Both the position numbers and the translations under genes were made by a program. From Brachynemurus nebulosus (Eukaryota > Arthropoda > Insecta > Neuroptera > Myrmeleontidae), in NCBI GenBank assembly GCA_035578155.1, contig JAPWDM010000003.1:69742142-69806141 (forward strand): a stretch of DNA of 64,000 nt, written 5' to 3'. Shown one piece after another: positions 22,450 through 31,543 of the stretch. Numbering within the stretch: the first letter of the stretch is position 1; each line of letters opens with the position of its first letter. Under the pieces are notes generated by a model. That model made no database searches. It saw only the letters and a list, made by a program, of their open reading frames with translations, and was not told the origin of the DNA.

Positions 22450-22929
22450 TAGTGATGTCGGGCCGAGAAGCAGTTAATCGATTAATCGACTAAAATTGTT
22501 TTTCAGATAAAATCAGTCATTAGTCGAAAATATCGAGCACAGAGTAGTCGACTAATCGACTAAATTTTTAGTCGAATTCATGGTAAGGTAACTTATGTAA
22601 CTCTTTCAAAAGCGAAGTTCTTTTCGAATTTGATTATGGACTTGTAATATTTTTCTTTTAAGAAAAAGAAAGATAATTATGAAATATCACAATATATTAA
22701 TCACATAAAAGTGAAAAATCATAAAGACAGATAATTTTTTAGTTTCCATTTTTTGAAGTCCAATAAATGATACAGAAAAACTGTTAAATTAGTCGTTTTT
22801 AGTCATTTGAAAAAAAATTAATCATTTTAATCACTTAATCGAAGGTAAAATAGTCGACTAAAATATGACTAAATTTAAACAAAATTAGTCGACTAAACCG
22901 ACTAATCGATTGATCATCCGACATCACTA
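22450..22929. mobile_element. hAT MITE built of AGTCGACTAA repeats (480 bp)
   Basis: Both ends are TAGTGATGTCGG (right end as reverse complement). The flanking octamers ATAGGGAT (22442-22449) and GTAGGAAT (22930-22937) agree at 6 of 8 bases, a decayed 8-bp duplication. Both halves carry several words of the type TAGTCGACTAAA and TAATCGATTAATCG. No coding. Confidence 0.83.
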
Positions 22930-23554
22930 GTAGGAATATAGCGTTTACGCATGCGCAATGCAGCCCGTCGCGTCCTACTTTAATTATTTGTAGGGACAAC
23001 AGCGATTACGCATGCGTCACCTATCGCATTGTTGTAAATACAAGTCGCCAGCGAGTTCTACTATTAGAGATTTACTTTTTTGAGGGAAAGTTTTCTTTTG
23101 GCTACAAATAAGCTTCCAATTTTTATATAAAATTTGATAAAAGAATTATTGATCGCATAATTTACTATGATTTATTAAAATGAAAGTATCTACACATTCA
23201 ATTCCCAAAGATCAATCAACATTGATCTATCCGAATCTATAATATTATATATAAGTGATTGACATTGACTATACTATTATCTATACCTTTACTTATACAA
23301 CATAATATTGTTAAAAATCGGTGTTCTACGGTATCGATTAGTAACATGAAAAAATCATTACATATATTATCGATTTGAGAGATAAAACATTCTGAAAAGG
23401 TTAACTTTCACGGCGTGAGTTAATAAAGTTTGTATTGACGCTAACTACCTTAGTCGTGATATATATTCATACGTAGTCATGGACGTAATCAGGAGAGGGC
23501 ACGGGCCACCAAATATTCCCTCTAACTTTTGTCAAGTTTTATGCGTCATTTCAA
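22930..23554. other. Two GCATGCGC-type palindromes in otherwise plain DNA
   Basis: AGCGTTTACGCATGCGCA (ending 22957) and AGCGATTACGCATGCGT (ending 23017) are about 60 bp apart as direct copies. They resemble NRF-1/Ewg binding sites (YGCGCATGCGCR), but no promoter or gene start is seen next to them. Confidence 0.35.
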
Positions 23555-24042
23555 TTAAGGGAGGAGGGTCCTCCATAACTTTTAAATTTTTCATTTTTTG
23601 TATTGCATTAAAAGTTTATTTGAACCTTAAGGAATATATTTCTAATGTTTTAATCACAACAGAAAAATTATTGTAGATAAAGATAAACTGCTTTTAACTC
23701 TACTTTTCAAGATCGAAAACTTTTTAATAGCGTTTTTTTCAAAACAGGTTTTTTTCCGTGCCGTGGAACATAACTTAAAAAGTTATTAAGGTGTTAACTT
23801 GAAATTTTGTACAGATATTCTTTAGGATATTGGCCTTTGCATATACCTAAAATTTGGCATAAATTATTACTATAAATATTGTTTATAACAATTTGTTTAT
23901 AAAAGAAAGAAAGTGAAATTTTTTCTTTTTGGTTTTAAATTGTGAAAAAAAGAAATTTTTCACATCAGAAATAATAAATGTATCCAGTTTCTTAAAAAAA
24001 ATTATTAAAAATCCAGTTGTCTGGAGGACCCTCCTCTCTTAA
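23555..24042. mobile_element. TTAA-flanked MITE (488 bp)
   Basis: Left TTAAGGGAGGAGGGTCCTCC (23555) pairs with right GGAGGACCCTCCTCTCTTAA (ending 24042) with one mismatch. The terminal word itself folds (GGAGG...CCTCC). Inside is a CATAACTTAAAAAGTTATTA stretch like that in other TTAA elements here. The open frame at 23479-23676 spans the left end and is not a gene. Confidence 0.85.
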
Positions 24043-24657
24043 TACGGGATTTTAAAGTCACATTGTTTTGAGAATTATATCAAGATTTGATGTCTTTTCG
24101 AAAGAAACGATGCATTTGTCCGATTTGATAAAAATGTCAACAAGATGCCACAATTTTTTAAAATTTGAATATTACTGTGCGCGAATGTATTACCTTTGCG
24201 CATTAATTTTTTGAAAGCTGTGCGCGTGCACAAGCGTACATCTTAGAGGGAACATTTCGGACCACCCCAGAGAGTCTCTGCCACGGTTTCTTTTTCGAAA
24301 AAAGCTACTTTGGCGGCTCAGTCTTTACAAAACTATAATTCTACTCGATTATACAAAACATTTTTTTTTTTTTTTACTGACCTGATCCCTCTTACCCCAG
24401 TCGGATATAGATTGTTGGTTACGCCCATGTATAAAGTTATATCGGGATGTTGTAAATTGTGTAGAGCGAAAGTTTCAGTAAACAGTAAGTGTTTAATGTG
24501 TTTATTAAATTTACACCTTATATTAAGCAGTAAAAGAAAAAGACTGTGTACAGTGTGTTCTGTATAAATTCAGCCACATTTTTTTAAGTCGTTTTTTTAT
24601 TTTTCTTTTTTTTTGATTCGTTTAGTAGTTTACTAGTTTTTCCAATTTACATTCCTC
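24043..24657. other. Unassigned DNA
   Basis: The 85-codon open frame at 24310-24567 contains a T-run-encoded Phe block and no domain. No other feature. Confidence 0.45.
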
Positions 24658-25328
24658 AAGGTATTATCACAGGTGTGGTCAGCCGAAAAATAGTCAATTT
24701 CCACAATTTTTTTCGGATAGGTAGGATGGCGGAAAGAGGATGTTTTTTTTTTTATGATTAATACAACTATATTTAACAATACAAAAATATGTTTTTATTC
24801 ATTTTTACTTATTTTTTACAATTATTATAATTTTTTAACAAAAGTGTCTTTAAAAAAGGGCAAAATTTGGTGATCACGATTGCAGTCGCAGTTTTTATCT
24901 GAAAAAAAAAAATCAAATAGATTATCAACCTGTAGGTCAGCCGCTAATCTTGCTATTTTCTCACACGGAAAACTGTAAAAAATTTTCTACTTTTTATTCA
25001 AACTGCCGCCATTTTTACAAATTTCGAAAATAAAGCTCCTATAGGAACATAACGGCTTACCTACAGATTGACAATCTATTTGATTTTTTTTTTCAGGTAA
25101 AAACTGGGGCCGCAATCGTGCGTACCAAATTTCGCCCTTTTTTAAAAACACTTTTTTCAAAAAATTATAATAATTATAAAAATAAATAAAAAAAAGTATT
25201 TTTATATTGTTAAATAGTTAGTAGATATTAATCGTAAAAAAAATTCATCCCCATTCCCCCATCCTATCCATCCAAAAAAAAAAAATTGTAAAAATTGACT
25301 ATTTTTCGGTCATATATGATGGTACCTT
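24658..25328. mobile_element. Fold-back element, about 290-bp arms (671 bp)
   Basis: Left arm about 24658-24955 and right arm about 25055-25328 are inverted copies. Shared words include CCGAAAAATAGTCAATTT, AAATCAAATAGATT and TATTTTTACAAAT-type AT blocks. Outer ends are AAGGTA / TACCTT. The central 100 bp is unique. Differences between the arms show age. No coding capacity. Confidence 0.85.
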
Positions 25329-27059
25329 AAACCAACATACCAAGTATTCTTACTACTTCTGTGTGTTAGGAGCGTTTTAGGTCGGACAGTAAAGATCTGT
25401 TTCAAGAAGGTATGAAGTATTAGAAGGCAGAAGCTCATCCTAATTTAATAATTTTGACTGCGACTAATAATTTTTACACTGTTTTACTTGTGGCTACACA
25501 AAAAACAGAATTTTTCGTAAGAAAATTTTTTTTGATATTATGAAATTTTATGATGTATATAATAGTTACATAATATTTCTTAGAACGGATGGTAATTACA
25601 TATCCTCATAATAATAGCTTTTAATGAGTTAATAAATTTTGTTATTAGACCATTTTTTTTCTGTTGACTTGACATTGATTAATAATTGAAAGTTATTTGG
25701 TAATTACTCATATAAACCTAATGATAATTATCGTATGAAATAGTGTTTATTCGATAATTAATTTAGTTATGGAAAATTAGGTGCTAAACTTTTTTTTTCA
25801 GTAAAAAAAAAGAAAGTTAAATTAAAAACGATTAAAATTTAAATGGTTTCAGACAAGTAATGGCTATTCTGCGATTTTTTAATATTTTTCTAGTTAACGA
25901 CGTTGAGTCCGTAAAGTCTGATTTTTGTATATAGTTAGTTAAAAATTCTGCGATTTTTGGAAAATTTGTTTGTGCAGAACTGCGATTTTGTAATATATAT
26001 ATGACTTTATTTTATTTGTGAAAATCTCCTGCCATGCTTCATCTAACGGGATGTTACCAGATATTATCTTTTTCACTAAGACTTTTCCTAATTATTTTCA
26101 AATTTTGTGTACGTATTTAAACAGATTTTAGATTTTTAGCATCATTTTTCTTTGAAACATAGCAAAAATAATCTGTTTTCCATAAGAGTACATGTATTTT
26201 GTCATATATTTTGTTCCGTGAGTTTTCCTTAGAATTTTTTTATTCTAAAATCTATCCGGTGTTCATCATTTTAATTCTAGGAACTCCAAACTCACTTTAA
26301 AAAATTCAAAAATATTTTCAAAAATATCTTAATTTTTTTTTTTAGTCAAAACTAGGTATTCCCTCTTAACCTTTTCGGTAAATTATCAAACATTATAGGA
26401 CAATGTACAAATATTCGTATAGTACTATAAGTGGTTATTGTTACTACTGAACTAAAATTGGTTGGAATAAATATTTATGTTACATTTAATGACTTTTATT
26501 AATCAATTAAAAACAATAATTTACCATTTTAGAAAATTTTTTTAATCATCTGAACGGCGTATTATGGTAATTTTATTGTTGTACATTAAAATTTCATTAC
26601 TTTCCATAAAAAGTCTTGTTATCGTTAATATTAATGACTCTATTTTATATATTAATGTTTCACTTAAAAATAATATACATCGGTATAGTTGACGCAAGCA
26701 AAATTGATATTTTTTAATGGTAAAAATATCACTTATGATTGTGTAAATTATACTTAGGTACTTGATACACAAAAATTTTCTAATATAACCTTTTGATGAA
26801 TTCATCTAAGTAAAATTACAAGGTCAAATGAATTTTTACGCCCTTCCTTGGTAATGAAATGTCAATTAATGTTTTATAAAGCGTTTCGAAAAATTTGCTG
26901 ATTGTATCAATCGACGGAGGCAGATTTGAATCGAAACCTTGATAGTGTACACCGTGCAAAACAACCTTAGTATTTTTTGTTCTTTTTTGAAAAATTATAA
27001 TATTAATAGAAATGGTCACGAAAGAGTGATTCTATACGATTATAAAATTATATGTTTTC
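25329..27059. other. 1.7 kb without genes
   Basis: CTGCGATTTT occurs three times between 25868 and 25995. Minus-strand open frames (26542-26805, 26816-27019) have no recognisable domain. Confidence 0.5.
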
Positions 27060-27520
27060 CGCTTGAAATTCTGAAAAACATTTACTGGGGTTCTTTTTTC
27101 GAAGAGGTTGATTTGCCTTTCCGTCTGTCTGTGTGTTCGAAATGGCCATACTTCGGAACCATTCGATCGATTTTGATAAAATTTTCAGGAGTCATTTCGA
27201 ATAAATCGGTTAAAGTTCGGTTCTTTGCTGAAAGCAGGGACTCCTTAGGTTTGGCGTATATTTGGCAAAACAAAACAAAAAAAAAAAACTTGGAAATATA
27301 TCTTAACAGACAAATTACACTTCCAGAAAATATCATACACTTTTTAAACAAAGTTGGGCATTTTTTCAGGAATGATAAAAATTTTAGCACTCTCAAATTC
27401 ATTACTCAAATTTCACCAGTAAATCTGATTCTATAATTTTTAACTATAAATTTGAGAAAGGAAAAGTTGTACTCGATGACGCCATCAGGCACACCATATT
27501 TTTAAAATCGAAATTTTAAT
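27060..27520. repeat. CCGTCTGTCTG-type interspersed repeat
   Basis: Contains CCGTCTGTCTGTGTGTTCG, then CCATTCGATCGATTTTGAT and TTTTCAGGAGTC. Repeats with a run of GTCTGTC words followed by a statement of the GATTTTGATAAAATTT type are typical of arthropod non-autonomous elements. A related, inverted segment is at about 42470-42650. Overlapping long open frames on both strands (26939-27436 plus, 27082-27402 minus) follow the repeat and have no protein signature. Confidence 0.55.
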
Positions 27521-27739
27521 ATTAGAAACACAAAATTTGAAGTTGTTCATAGGTTTTTGTTACTGCTTTTCCCATTTTTGACAAAATCAGGATTGTATTT
27601 TACGGTAAGAACCCGATTTATATGAAAGTAGATCACCGAATAAATTATATAATAGAAAATTATTTAAATTTTTTGATATTTTAATTAAAATATAGTTAGA
27701 TTAAAACGTTAAGTAAATGATGCTTACGAATTCGAGACT

Positions 27740-27782
27740 GCACACGATCAAACATCGCGGGCCACACGTTGGGAACCGCTAC
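27740..27782 (-). mobile_element. Orphan hAT terminus
   Basis: GCGGGCCACACGTTGGGAAC followed by CGCT is the classic shape of a hAT (Charlie-type) end, reading inward TAGCGGTTCCCAACGTGTGG. Only one end is visible, so the element is truncated. Confidence 0.6.
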
Positions 27783-27982
27783 TTTAGGGAGAGCGACTTA
27801 TAAACTTCTAAATATTGTATGTTTTAGTTTATTATATTTAGACATTTAATTATGGTTGGATAGGAATTCCTCGCGGAAGAAATTTTATATATTACAAACA
27901 CTTATTGCTGTAATATTTGCTTCAAAATGTATTTTGTGATTTCTTTTATAAATTAAACTGTATTTTTTCCTGAAAATTCCTT

Positions 27983-28001
27983 TTTTTTTGTTGCAGGTAA
28001 G
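27983..28001 (+). promoter_or_regulatory. Candidate recursive splice site
   Basis: TTTTTTTGTTGCAG directly followed by GTAAGG combines an excellent acceptor with a donor at a zero-length exon (junction 27996/27997), the signature of recursive splice sites known in long insect introns. A second donor-like CAAG/GTAAAA lies 78 bp downstream at 28074/28075, which fits the short RS-exon seen at such sites. The surrounding 60 kb without exons fits a long intron, but transcription is not shown. Confidence 0.35.
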
Positions 28002-28074
28002 GAACCAAAATCGAACTGATTTTCATTATTTTCGAGGTAGAAATGACTGAAGAATTATAGCTGTGCCATCAAGG

Positions 28075-28691
28075 TAAAATTAAAATAAAATGAGTCCGAC
28101 ATTCAAATTTTCAACAGTTGAATTTTTTTTTTTTTTATTGTATTTTCCGCACTTGCGCAATTTTTAATTTAAATCTGATTGTCCATGTCAACATGTCAAC
28201 TGTTTTACTGTTTAATTGTTTTTTTTTGTAAATTGAAACTTGACCCGAATAAATGAAGCTTGAAGGAATTCATCCGGTTTCCGGATTTTTTTTAAATGTT
28301 TTGTCTGATGACAGTTATTTTGTGTTACGCTTGTTGCATTGTTGTTACTAACTGTTATTGTATCCATTGCTGTAGCTGTGTGTCGTGTATTATATTTTTG
28401 CAATTATATTGTTTATTGGTACGTGTTAAATTCATTTTTGCAATGTTTTTTTTTTTTTATTTGACTAAAAAAAGATAAAAAATTGGCAAAAAAACCATCA
28501 TGGACATTTGAAATTTAATTAGAGGATTTTTATCACCAAAATAATTTTGAATTTTTAATGCGTTTCAACCTCGACGTACTTTACATTTAAAATGGAATAT
28601 TCGTTAACTGTTGACCTCTCCAGTGATTCTATCGTTATATTTTTAGGTGCCGAGGATTATTTACAAGAAATTATATAATTATGATAATTAG
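28075..28691. other. Unassigned DNA
   Basis: Short cysteine-rich open frame 28296-28478 is AT- and T-run-driven. No feature called. Confidence 0.45.
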
Positions 28692-28880
28692 AAATACCCC
28701 TGTCGCAGCATCCTGCATAGCGTAACGAATTTCCGTTTACAAAAGTACGTTTTTCTCGGAAACTAGTTGATATATGGTAGAATAATTGTTTAAAAACCTT
28801 CTTTATGTGATTTTTCTGCCCCTTTCCAATGGTGTTAAAAACGAATTCTTTTCACGAAAAATATCCAAAAAACCGTAGGT
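28692..28880 (+). repeat. CCCCTGTCGCAG dispersed repeat, copy C
   Basis: Starts GAAATACCCCTGTCGCAGCA and shares CGGAAACTAGTTGATA and CCAATGGTGTTAAAAA with copy A. It stops about 190 bp in, so it is 3'-truncated relative to copy A. A G-run (about 28927-28936) follows. Confidence 0.78.
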
Positions 28881-29369
28881 GAAGAAACTGAAAATGACAT
28901 TCACTAATTTATATATATATAGGGAAGGGGGGGGGGAAACGAGGTACTTAAGAAATCGTTATGATTTTCAGGACTGAAATATGCTGAATTTTATTATTTT
29001 CAGTCGTAATTAAAGTAAAATAATCAAATTTCGAACTGCCGTAAGAAATATATATTTTTTTTTTTTGCGGGCAAAATGGGGTACCCCTTAATAATGTAAA
29101 ATTATAAATATATTCATAAGAAAACGAAGCTACTAAATAATAATATTTTTTTAGGAGTAATTTACGTAAAACGAATCACCATTTATATTAGTAGTGGATG
29201 CAGCTGAGGCGAAAAATAATTATTTTTTTAATAATTCTGATTTGTTCTTCATTATCGAATAAAATGTTTTTATCAAATGAAAAACCATTTGGTTTTCAAT
29301 ATTTTCAAATTTGAAAATATAAAAGTTTTTACCAAATTTTTGGGATAAATATAATTATATATATGTTTA

Positions 29370-29712
29370 CTAAGTGTCCGCACGATAACTTAAGAACGAA
29401 ATATCTTATTTTTAAGAAATTCGGTGAAAACGTTGACAGTCCAAAAATATTGAATGAGTTCCTCAGCCAGACACGTCTGATGCCTGGAACATGGTTTTTT
29501 GGTAATTTTTCGTGAAAAAAATTAGTTTTTGCCAAGGTTTTCCCAAATTCAAAAGTCTTTACGACACTTTTTTAGACCATTGTAAAGAGGAGAAAAATTA
29601 CATAAAAATGGTTTTTAAAACATTATTCTACGTAACCTGCTTTCGGAGAAAAACTAATTTTTATAAACGGAAATTCGTTATGCTATGCAGGCTGCTGCGA
29701 CGGGGGTATTTT
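29370..29712 (-). repeat. CCCCTGTCGCAG dispersed repeat, copy D (inverted)
   Basis: Read on the minus strand it starts AAAATACCCCCGTCGCAGCA and shares the copy-A order of blocks, including the CCATGTTCC-GGCATC word and CCAAATTC. The open frames 29329-29535 and 29512-29766 come from it. Confidence 0.78.
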
Positions 29713-29779
29713 AATTCAGTTTGTGAAATATTGCGCTCCAAAATAGAATCGCTATTAATATGCTAAGTGGAAAAAAAAA

Positions 29780-30027
29780 CCTTGCCATACATGTGATGCT
29801 CGGGACATGGTTTTTTGGGCATTTTTCGTGAAATAAAATTAGTTTTTTGCAAAAATTTCCCCAAATTCAAAAATTTTTGCGAACCATTGAAATAGGCGGA
29901 AACCATAGGCGGAAAAATCACAAAAAAAGGGTTTCTGAACAATATATAATTATTCTATCAACTAATTTCCGAGGAAAGCTAATTTTTGTAAACGGAAATT
30001 CGCAAGAGGTTGCGACAGGGGTATTAT
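29780..30027 (-). repeat. CCCCTGTCGCAG dispersed repeat, copy E (inverted)
   Basis: Minus-strand start ATACCCCTGTCGCAACCTC; shares CGGAAATTAGTTGATA-like and CCCGAGCATC-like blocks with copies A and D. Directly repeated with copy D, about 70 bp apart. Confidence 0.75.
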
Positions 30028-30150
30028 ATTATGATTTTTTCATAATTATGTACTTGTTGTACATGTATAGGTCTTTGACGAATATGTAGGTAATATGGTA
30101 GTACATACATATGTACATAATTCTATAATTCGGCATTTGATTTCATTAAC

Positions 30151-30212
30151 GAAATATATTATATAGATGTAAAACTGTAATGTAATGAAATATATTATAT
30201 AGATGTAAAACT
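30151..30212. repeat. 26-bp direct duplication
   Basis: The 26-bp word starting GAAATATATTATATAGATGT occurs at 30151-30176 and again at 30187-30212, separated by TGTAATGTAAT-type sequence (10 bp). Confidence 0.9.
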
Positions 30213-30765
30213 TAAGATCAGAAATATTCTGCTTTCCGAATCTGAAAATTCCAAGTTTGTGATAGCTTCTTCATTGGTTAAACTAACAGAAATTTTAAAA
30301 TTCACCTATTTTACTTTAACCTTATAACGACAAAATTCCAACGCGTGCGAACCATTACGAGTTAACTACTGAACCAAAGAACCTAAAACAATTGAAATAC
30401 ATATCTTTGTATAAATTTGAAAATAACTTGTAACCAATTATGATTTTTCCTTGTACCAGTTAATCATTCAATGGCTTATATTGGTTTTTTCTTGTATTAA
30501 TAAAAATTATAAAAGAACAAATAAAATTTATTACAAGATTTAAAAAAAAAAATCATAATTATCTTCATTCAATAACTAAGGGGTCTTTTAACTAAAGGGT
30601 CTTTTAAACGATCATATCAGTTCTCAGTTCAGTTTCAGTTTCCGTTCTCGTTTCATTCTAGTTCGGAAGAAGGTTTGTTTTTACACGCTAAACAAAGTGC
30701 TTCGCTTTAAAAGTCTTCAACTTATATTCTTAGACTATAGTTTAAAAGTGGTAATATAATAACTT

Positions 30766-30998
30766 ATGGATGAAGACTATTTCATTGCAATAGCGTTTGC
30801 TTTGGCGCTGAAGAAAGAGCGGAAGAAAAGAAGCCAGTGGAGTAAAGCCTGGCTTCTTAAAAGAAATTCATTGTCGCATATAAATTTAATGAAGGAACTT
30901 CGCTTAAAACCATGTGATTGGTTGAATTATTTACGAATGAATAAGGATACGTATCTTCTAGTCCTTCCTGATTTTCATCCTCGCCGTCCATGGTACTA
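30766..30998 (+). pseudogene. Harbinger transposase N-terminus, truncated
   Basis: A 77-codon frame starts MDEDYFIAIAFALALKKERK and continues with RSQWSKAWLLKRNSLSHINL, MKELRLKP and WLNYLRMNKDTYL. This is the conserved N-terminal region of PIF/Harbinger (HARBI1-like) transposases, which precedes the DDE nuclease domain. After about codon 63 (near 30955) similarity ends and the remaining residues are antisense of the neighbouring MADF gene remnant. The DDE domain is absent, so the protein cannot catalyse transposition. The start has a reasonable context and lies about 170 bp from the element's left end. Confidence 0.85.
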
Positions 30999-31169
30999 AC
31001 ACTTGTTACAGTCGAGCTGTTGGTCGCTGACGAACGAAAGGAGTTCATAATACCATAGTGATGGTTTGTATACTTCCCCAGTTCCTGCTTCACTTCTTTC
31101 ACTGTCTTTAACTTTCTTAAGTTCTTTGTTGTAAGTTGAGCATAGGCTATTTATTTTAGATTTTACCAT
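30996..31169 (-). pseudogene. MADF-domain accessory protein of Harbinger, truncated
   Basis: On the minus strand a 57-codon frame reads MVKSKINSLCSTYNKELKKV, then GTGEVYKPSLWYYELLSFV and SDQQ, ending at a TAG at 30998-30996. These are the central and C-terminal motifs of the MADF (Myb/SANT-like) domain carried by the second gene of PIF/Harbinger elements, which helps the transposase bind DNA and enter the nucleus. A stop sits directly before the ATG (31176-31178), so the N-terminal part of the domain is lost. A frame shift near 31005 hides a few more family-like residues (STMDGEDENQE). The gene faces the transposase tail to tail. Confidence 0.85.
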
Positions 31170-31543
31170 AGCGATCTATCATCGTATTCTTTATATTTCT
31201 TTAATAGAAGAGTGTAGGCAATTCCCGAATATTTATATTGTGGTAACGTACATCTGTCTTATTCCATAAACACGGTCACGTTTTATAAATTTTAATAAAT
31301 TCGACAACAAAATCGTGATCCTTGTTGGACATAGCGAGAGTTGCCTATATAAAATATGCGTGCACTTTGTCAGATTTTCAAGAAAACTGACGTGAGTAAA
31401 TGGACGTGACGTGAGTCCATTCCGTCAGTTCTCAGTCTCCGTTTCAGTTCTCCTTTCAGATTTTAATTGTTACTCGTAGGAAAAACTGACAGTGTGACTG
31501 AAGCTGAACTAAGAACTGATATGACCATCTTAAAGGCCTTTAA

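Larger units (their letters stand above)
30580..31540. mobile_element. PIF/Harbinger deletion derivative
   Basis: The left end contains AGGGTCTTTTAAACGATCAT followed by ATCAGTTCTCAGTTCAG; the right end, reverse complemented, reads AGGCCTTTAAGATGGTCAT followed by ATCAGTTCTTAGTTCAG. TAA borders both ends (30593-30595, or 30577-30579 in a duplicated 16-bp end, and 31541-31543), the 3-bp TWA target of Harbinger. Inside, a transposase N-terminus on the plus strand and a MADF-domain fragment on the minus strand converge, so the middle of an autonomous element was deleted. A direct repeat of the CAGTTCTCAGT / CCGTTTCAGTTCTC region lies near 31425. Confidence 0.88.

Noticed and set aside
25081..25100. 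TTTTTTTTTTCAG/GTAAAA as a recursive splice site
   Set aside because: It lies in an arm of a fold-back element where the same T-run occurs inverted, so it is more likely repeat sequence.
26939..27436. Longest open frame in the window (165 codons, plus)
   Set aside because: It runs through an interspersed repeat with CCGTCTGTCTG and a GATCGATTTTGATAAAATTT phrase; an overlapping minus frame is equally open, and the translation has no domain.
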